Positions 60,525 through 64,000 of a stretch of DNA of 64,000 nt are shown here, piece by piece. The stretch is taken from NCBI GenBank assembly GCA_001549895.1, contig AP014719.1, forward strand, positions 1,860,001 to 1,924,000, given 5' to 3'. The notes under the pieces are model-generated. The model searched no databases. It saw nothing but the letters and a program-made list of their open reading frames with translations, and had not been told where the DNA came from. Positions within the stretch are counted from its first letter, which is position 1, and every line of letters begins with the position of its first letter. The DNA is from Arthrobacter sp. Hiyo8 (GTDB taxonomy: Bacteria > Actinomycetota > Actinomycetes > Actinomycetales > Micrococcaceae). The translations under genes and the position numbers were made by a program.

Positions 60525-60710
60525 GTAGGCGCCGAGCTCTGCCACTCCCGGTGCCCAACAGTCCAGGCAGAGACGGGGGACCCAGGTCTCCGGGCAAGCG
60601 CTCATGTTGAGCCAGCCCTAGGGGTGAAGCCGTGCCGCCACGTTCCGCTGTGGCCACGGCCGGATGACCTCATCCGAATCCGACAGCTAACTCCGCAGGC
60701 GTCGAGAGGC
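60525..60710 (+). promoter_or_regulatory. c-di-AMP (ydaO/yuaA) riboswitch
   Basis: The 339-bp gap before the transglycosylase gene holds conserved elements of the ydaO class: GACGGGGGACCCA near 60572, the AGGGGTGAAGCCG block at 60620, and CCGAATCCGACAGCTAACTC with GCAGGCGTCGAGAGG just before the start codon (60673-60710). In actinobacteria this riboswitch typically controls cell-wall hydrolases and turns expression off when c-di-AMP is high. Recognition rests on conserved blocks and context; no covariance model was run. Confidence 0.85.
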
Positions 60711-60717
60711 AATCACC

Positions 60718-61454
60718 ATGTCTGATTCCAAGGATCAGTCGCGCCCGTTGCGCGCCACCGCGGCGAACCTGCCCGGAGAAACAAGTCACGTTCCACGCTG
60801 AGGCGAGCCGCCTCGAACCTCGGCACCGGCCAGCGCATGGCAGTTGTTGCCGGCGTCGTTGCCGTGTTCCTCGGCGCAGGCGCTGCCACCCAGGCCGCCG
60901 GACAAGCCATCAACGCCCAGGACATGAGCCGCACGTCCGAATCCCGCACGGTGGATCACTCAGCCACGCCTTCGGCCACCGCCACGCCGTCGGCGAGCGC
61001 AAGCGCGAGCCCCAAACCGAGCGCTGCGTCGACGCCAAGCCAGGCAGCCGCGCCCGCTCCAGCCGCCATCGCGCCCCAGGCTGCCGCACCGGCCGCACCC
61101 GCTGCACCCCCTGCTCCAGCGGCACCGGCTGCACCCGTCGCCGTCGATGATCCCTCCGGCGCCCAGGCCTACGCCGCAAGCATCCTTCCCTCCTACGGTT
61201 GGGGCCAGGGCGAAATGTCGGCCCTAATCACTTTGTGGAACAAGGAATCGGATTGGCGCACCACTGCCACCAACGCCTCCAGTGGCGCTTACGGCATTGG
61301 GCAGTCGCTGCCGGCCGAAAAGATGGCGTCCGAAGGCGCCGACTGGCAGACCAACTACCAGACGCAAATCCGCTGGGGCCTGAACTACATCAAGGAACGC
61401 TACGGATCGCCGTCCGCGGCATGGTCCTTCCACTTGGCCCACAACTGGTACTAA
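60718..61454 (+). CDS. Secreted lytic transglycosylase-like protein
   Basis: The N-terminal basic segment leads into a membrane/signal helix (MAVVAGVVAVFLGAGAATQA). A Pro/Ala/Ser linker follows, and then a C-terminal lysozyme-fold domain with the catalytic Glu in LWNKESDW, and SSGAYGIGQSLPAEKM and RYGSPSAAWSFHLAHNWY. It should cleave peptidoglycan outside the membrane. One G is missing near 60775; repair gives 245 residues. It stands directly under a c-di-AMP riboswitch, which fits a cell-wall-remodelling role. Confidence 0.85.
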
Positions 61455-61613
61455 GCCAAGAGCCAACCACAAAGTACGTCGAGGTCCGTCCCTTCCGGGG
61501 CGGCCTCTCCGTTTCTTGGCCAGGCAAGTGATGCGCCACGCTGGTCACACATCCACAGCCACGTCACAGGTTCCGCCTAAAGCCTTCATATTCGGCAACG
61601 GCACTCTGGATAC

Positions 61614-62983
61614 ATGACGCTCATCGAATCCACCTCCGGAACCCTGAAGGACCCCGCGGTGGTGCCGCCGGGCCTTCCCATCCAACCCAGCACTCCCATC
61701 CAGCGCGGCACGGGGCGGCGCGCCCCGTGGACACCCACACCGCCATCCCCGTCCTCGACGTCACCATCCCCGTCTTCAACGAGGAACGCGATCTCGAAGA
61801 GTGCCTGCGCAGGCTTCACGGCCACTTGCGCGAATCCTTCCCGCATGGCTTCCGCATCACCGTGGCGGACAACGCGAGCACGGACGGCACGTTGAAAATC
61901 GCGGAGCGCGTAGCCCGGGAACTGCCTGAGCTCGCGGTTGTCCACCTTGACGAGAAGGGACGCGGCAACGCCCTTCGCAAGGTGTGGCTTGCATCGCCGT
62001 CGCCCGTTCTGGCTTACATGGACGTTGACCTTTCCACTGACCTCGCCGCACTGGCGCCCCTTTTGGCGCCGCTGATCTCCGGCCATTCGGACCTCGCCAT
62101 CGGCACCCGACTGACCCGTAACTCGCGGGTCGTCCGCGGCCCCAAACGCGAGTTCATTTCGCGCGGATACAACCTGATGCTGCACTCGTTCATGGGTGCC
62201 CGCTTCAGCGATGCCCAGTGCGGCTTCAAAGCGATCCGGGCAGACGTCGCCCAGCAGATCCTCCCGCACACCATGGATAACTCGTGGTTCTTCGACACCG
62301 AACTCCTGGTCCTCGCCGAACGCTGCGGCCTCCGGGTCCACGAAGTTCCCGTCGACTGGATCGACGATCCCAATTCCAGCGTCGACGTGGTGCGGACCGC
62401 CCTCGCCGACATCCGCGGCATGGTCCGGCTCACCCGGGATCTCGTCTCGGGCCGCATCCCCATTCCGGAACTGCGGGCGGCACTTGCACGCGGGCCTCTC
62501 CCGGCGTCGTCCCGCATCGCCGAGCAAAGCCCGCGCAGCAGCCTATTCGGGCAATTGGTCCGGTTCGCCGCGATCGGCGCTGCGTCCACCCTCGCCTATG
62601 TGCTCATCTTCCTGTTCTGCCGCGGCTTCATGGACCCGCAGCTGGCGAACTTCCTGGCGCTGCTCGTCACGGCCATCGCCAACACCGGCGCCAACCGTCG
62701 CTTCACCTTCGGCATCCAGGGCGGCAATCCCGTTCGGCACCACTTCGAGGGGTTGATCGTCTTCGGGATCGGCCTCGCACTCACCTCCGGGGCCCTCGCC
62801 TTGGTGCACAGTACGACGACGCCGGACCGCTGGGGCGAGCTCCTCACCGTGGTCGCAGCGAACCTCGCCGCCACGGCAGTCCGCTTCCTGTTGTTCCGCC
62901 TTTGGGTCTTTCGGCAGCCTGCGGCGCCGTCGGCTGAACCCAGGACACAAGCCAAAACGCGCACAGAAACGGCAGCATCATGA
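61614..62983 (+). CDS. Family 2 glycosyltransferase fused to a GtrA membrane domain
   Basis: The N-terminal 250 residues are a dolichyl-phosphate-mannose-synthase-like GT2 domain (VTIPVFNEERDLEECLRRLH, ADNASTDGT, AYMDVDLSTDL, CGFKAIRAD, FFDTELLVLAERCG). The C-terminus is a four-helix GtrA domain (GQLVRFAAIGAASTLAYVLI, RFLLFRLWVF). It probably charges polyprenyl phosphate with a sugar and helps move it across the membrane. One base is missing near 61723; repair gives 456 residues. Its stop overlaps the ATG of the next glycosyltransferase, the likely user of that sugar. Confidence 0.85.
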
Positions 62984-64000
62984 CCTCCACGATTACTCCC
63001 GCAAGCACAGGACCCGCCGCCGGAAATGCTGACGCCGGCCCCGCCGTCGGGATTGCCGACGCACCGCGCCACTCGGCAGGCCCGTCAACCCAGGACGCCA
63101 CGCCCCGCTGGACCCGATACGCCTTTGGCCGGCAGCCCCGTTGGGTGCGGCCGTCCGCCGCCGGCTCCTCGTAGCCACCGCGTTCCTGTATCTCTGGAAC
63201 CTCGCGGCCACCGGTTACGGAAACTCCTTCTACGCAGCGGCCATTCAAGCCGGCACCAAGGACTGGACGGCGTTCCTCTTCGGATCACTCGACGCCGGCA
63301 ACGCCATCACCGTGGACAAGCCTCCGGCCTCCTTGTGGATCCCTGCTTTGGCGGGCCGGATCTTCGGCTTCTCTCCCCTGAGCATGCTGGTTCCCGAGGC
63401 GCTGATGGGCGTGGCCGCCGTTGGATTCCTTTACTTGACGGTCAAGCGGGTTTCCGGACCAGGCGCTGGCTTGTTGGCCGGTGGGGCATTGGCACTGACC
63501 CCGGTGGCCGCGCTCATGTTCCGCTTCAACAATCCCGACGCCATGCTGACTCTCTGCCTGGTCCTGGCGGCGTACTTCACTACCCGCGCCATCGAACGGG
63601 CGGGCTGGAAGTGGCTCGCCGCTGCCGGCGCTATAGTGGGCCTCGCGTTCCTGAGCAAGATGCTGCAGGGTTTCCTGATTGTTCCGGGCCTGGGACTCGC
63701 GTACCTCTGGGCCGCCCCGACCCCGTTGCGGCGGAGGCTGCTGCACCTGCTCGGCGCGCTGGCCGGAATCGCAGTAGTAGCCGGCAGTTATGTCGCCCTC
63801 TTCCAGCTGACCCCGGCATCGGCACGGCCTTACATGGCGGGTTCGCAAACCAACAGCTTCCTCGAGCTGACCTTTGGCTACAACGGGCTGTCCCGCATCA
63901 CGGGTTCGGGCGAAGGCACGCCCGGCGGAGGCGGAGCGGGCGCCCTGCTGGAGGCAATCTCGGTGGCCTCGGCGCCTTCGGCGGCGGCGGTGGCGGTGGC
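62980..64000 (+). CDS. ArnT/PMT-like membrane glycosyltransferase (partial)
   Basis: A GT-C type enzyme of the family 39/ArnT superfamily. After a Pro/Ala-rich cytoplasmic start come membrane helices and the loop ITVDKPPASLW, whose Asp and Lys are typical of polyprenyl-phosphate-sugar-dependent transferases. The segment MFRFNNPDAMLTL follows. Bases are missing near 63150 and 63925; after the second, the chain continues as an almost pure Gly tract, as in actinobacterial relatives. The gene runs off the window. With the preceding GT2-GtrA gene it forms a donor-maker/transferase pair. Confidence 0.8.

Overview
High-GC Gram-positive DNA that looks like a chromosomal segment of an Arthrobacter-type actinobacterium (Micrococcaceae). 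This is inferred from gene content and style: the bacterial proteasome activator Bpa ending in GQYL, a c-di-AMP riboswitch ahead of a secreted transglycosylase, GTG starts with ATGA/GTGA overlaps, and several families of short intergenic palindromes. No database search was possible.

The main caveat concerns sequence quality. About four fifths of the genes are broken by single missing bases. I count about 85 one-base losses in 64 kb and no clear gain. Nearly all remove one G or C, usually from a run of three or more. Adding them back restores the reading frame, the expected motifs and a length divisible by three in every case worked through. Housekeeping genes (uppP, pckG, manB, nirB) are hit as often as others, so I read these as consensus errors and annotate the genes as intact CDSs with the loss sites stated. 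Coordinates span start to stop of the repaired frame.

Layout. 1-3.2 kb: end of a small membrane protein, an HNH-like lipoprotein, a membrane-anchored zinc metalloprotease, a small membrane protein, CsbD. 3.4-10.2 kb: STAS-like protein, aldo/keto reductase, Bpa and a partner, GNAT, PadR, quinone oxidoreductase, tRNA-Ser(UGA), a pRiA4b ORF-3-like protein and nirD. 10.4-13.9 kb: nirB, divergent from nirD, with a GlnR-like box, then a K+ channel. 14-25.3 kb: uppP, a two-domain VOC protein, an FAD/NAD(P) enzyme, an S9 peptidase, tRNA-Ser(GCU), a secreted phosphoesterase, an MFS exporter and a RecQ helicase fused to a phosphoribosyltransferase-like tail. 25.4-34.2 kb: phosphomannomutase, nsrR-hmp nitric oxide defence, a rifampin-phosphotransferase-like enzyme with TetR, and pckG.

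34.5-46.5 kb: tRNA-Arg(ACG), a complete 1290-bp insertion sequence with an 8-bp target duplication, a repeat-rich gap, then a sialic-acid-type cluster: FadR-family regulator, Tat lipoprotein binding protein, DppB permease, a DppC permease fused to an ATPase, a second ATPase, NanA-like lyase, NanK-like kinase and NanE. A 300-bp imperfect palindrome interrupts it. 46.5-55.3 kb: a flavoprotein disulfide reductase, an internally deleted hydrolase, a degenerate ABC ATPase-like protein with YhgE/Pip and TetR under a perfect palindrome, an EamA/LysR pair and a SixA-type phosphatase. 55.5-64 kb: a winged-helix regulator, a repeat-bearing membrane protein divergent from a two-component system, the c-di-AMP riboswitch and transglycosylase, and two membrane glycosyltransferase genes, the last running off the window.
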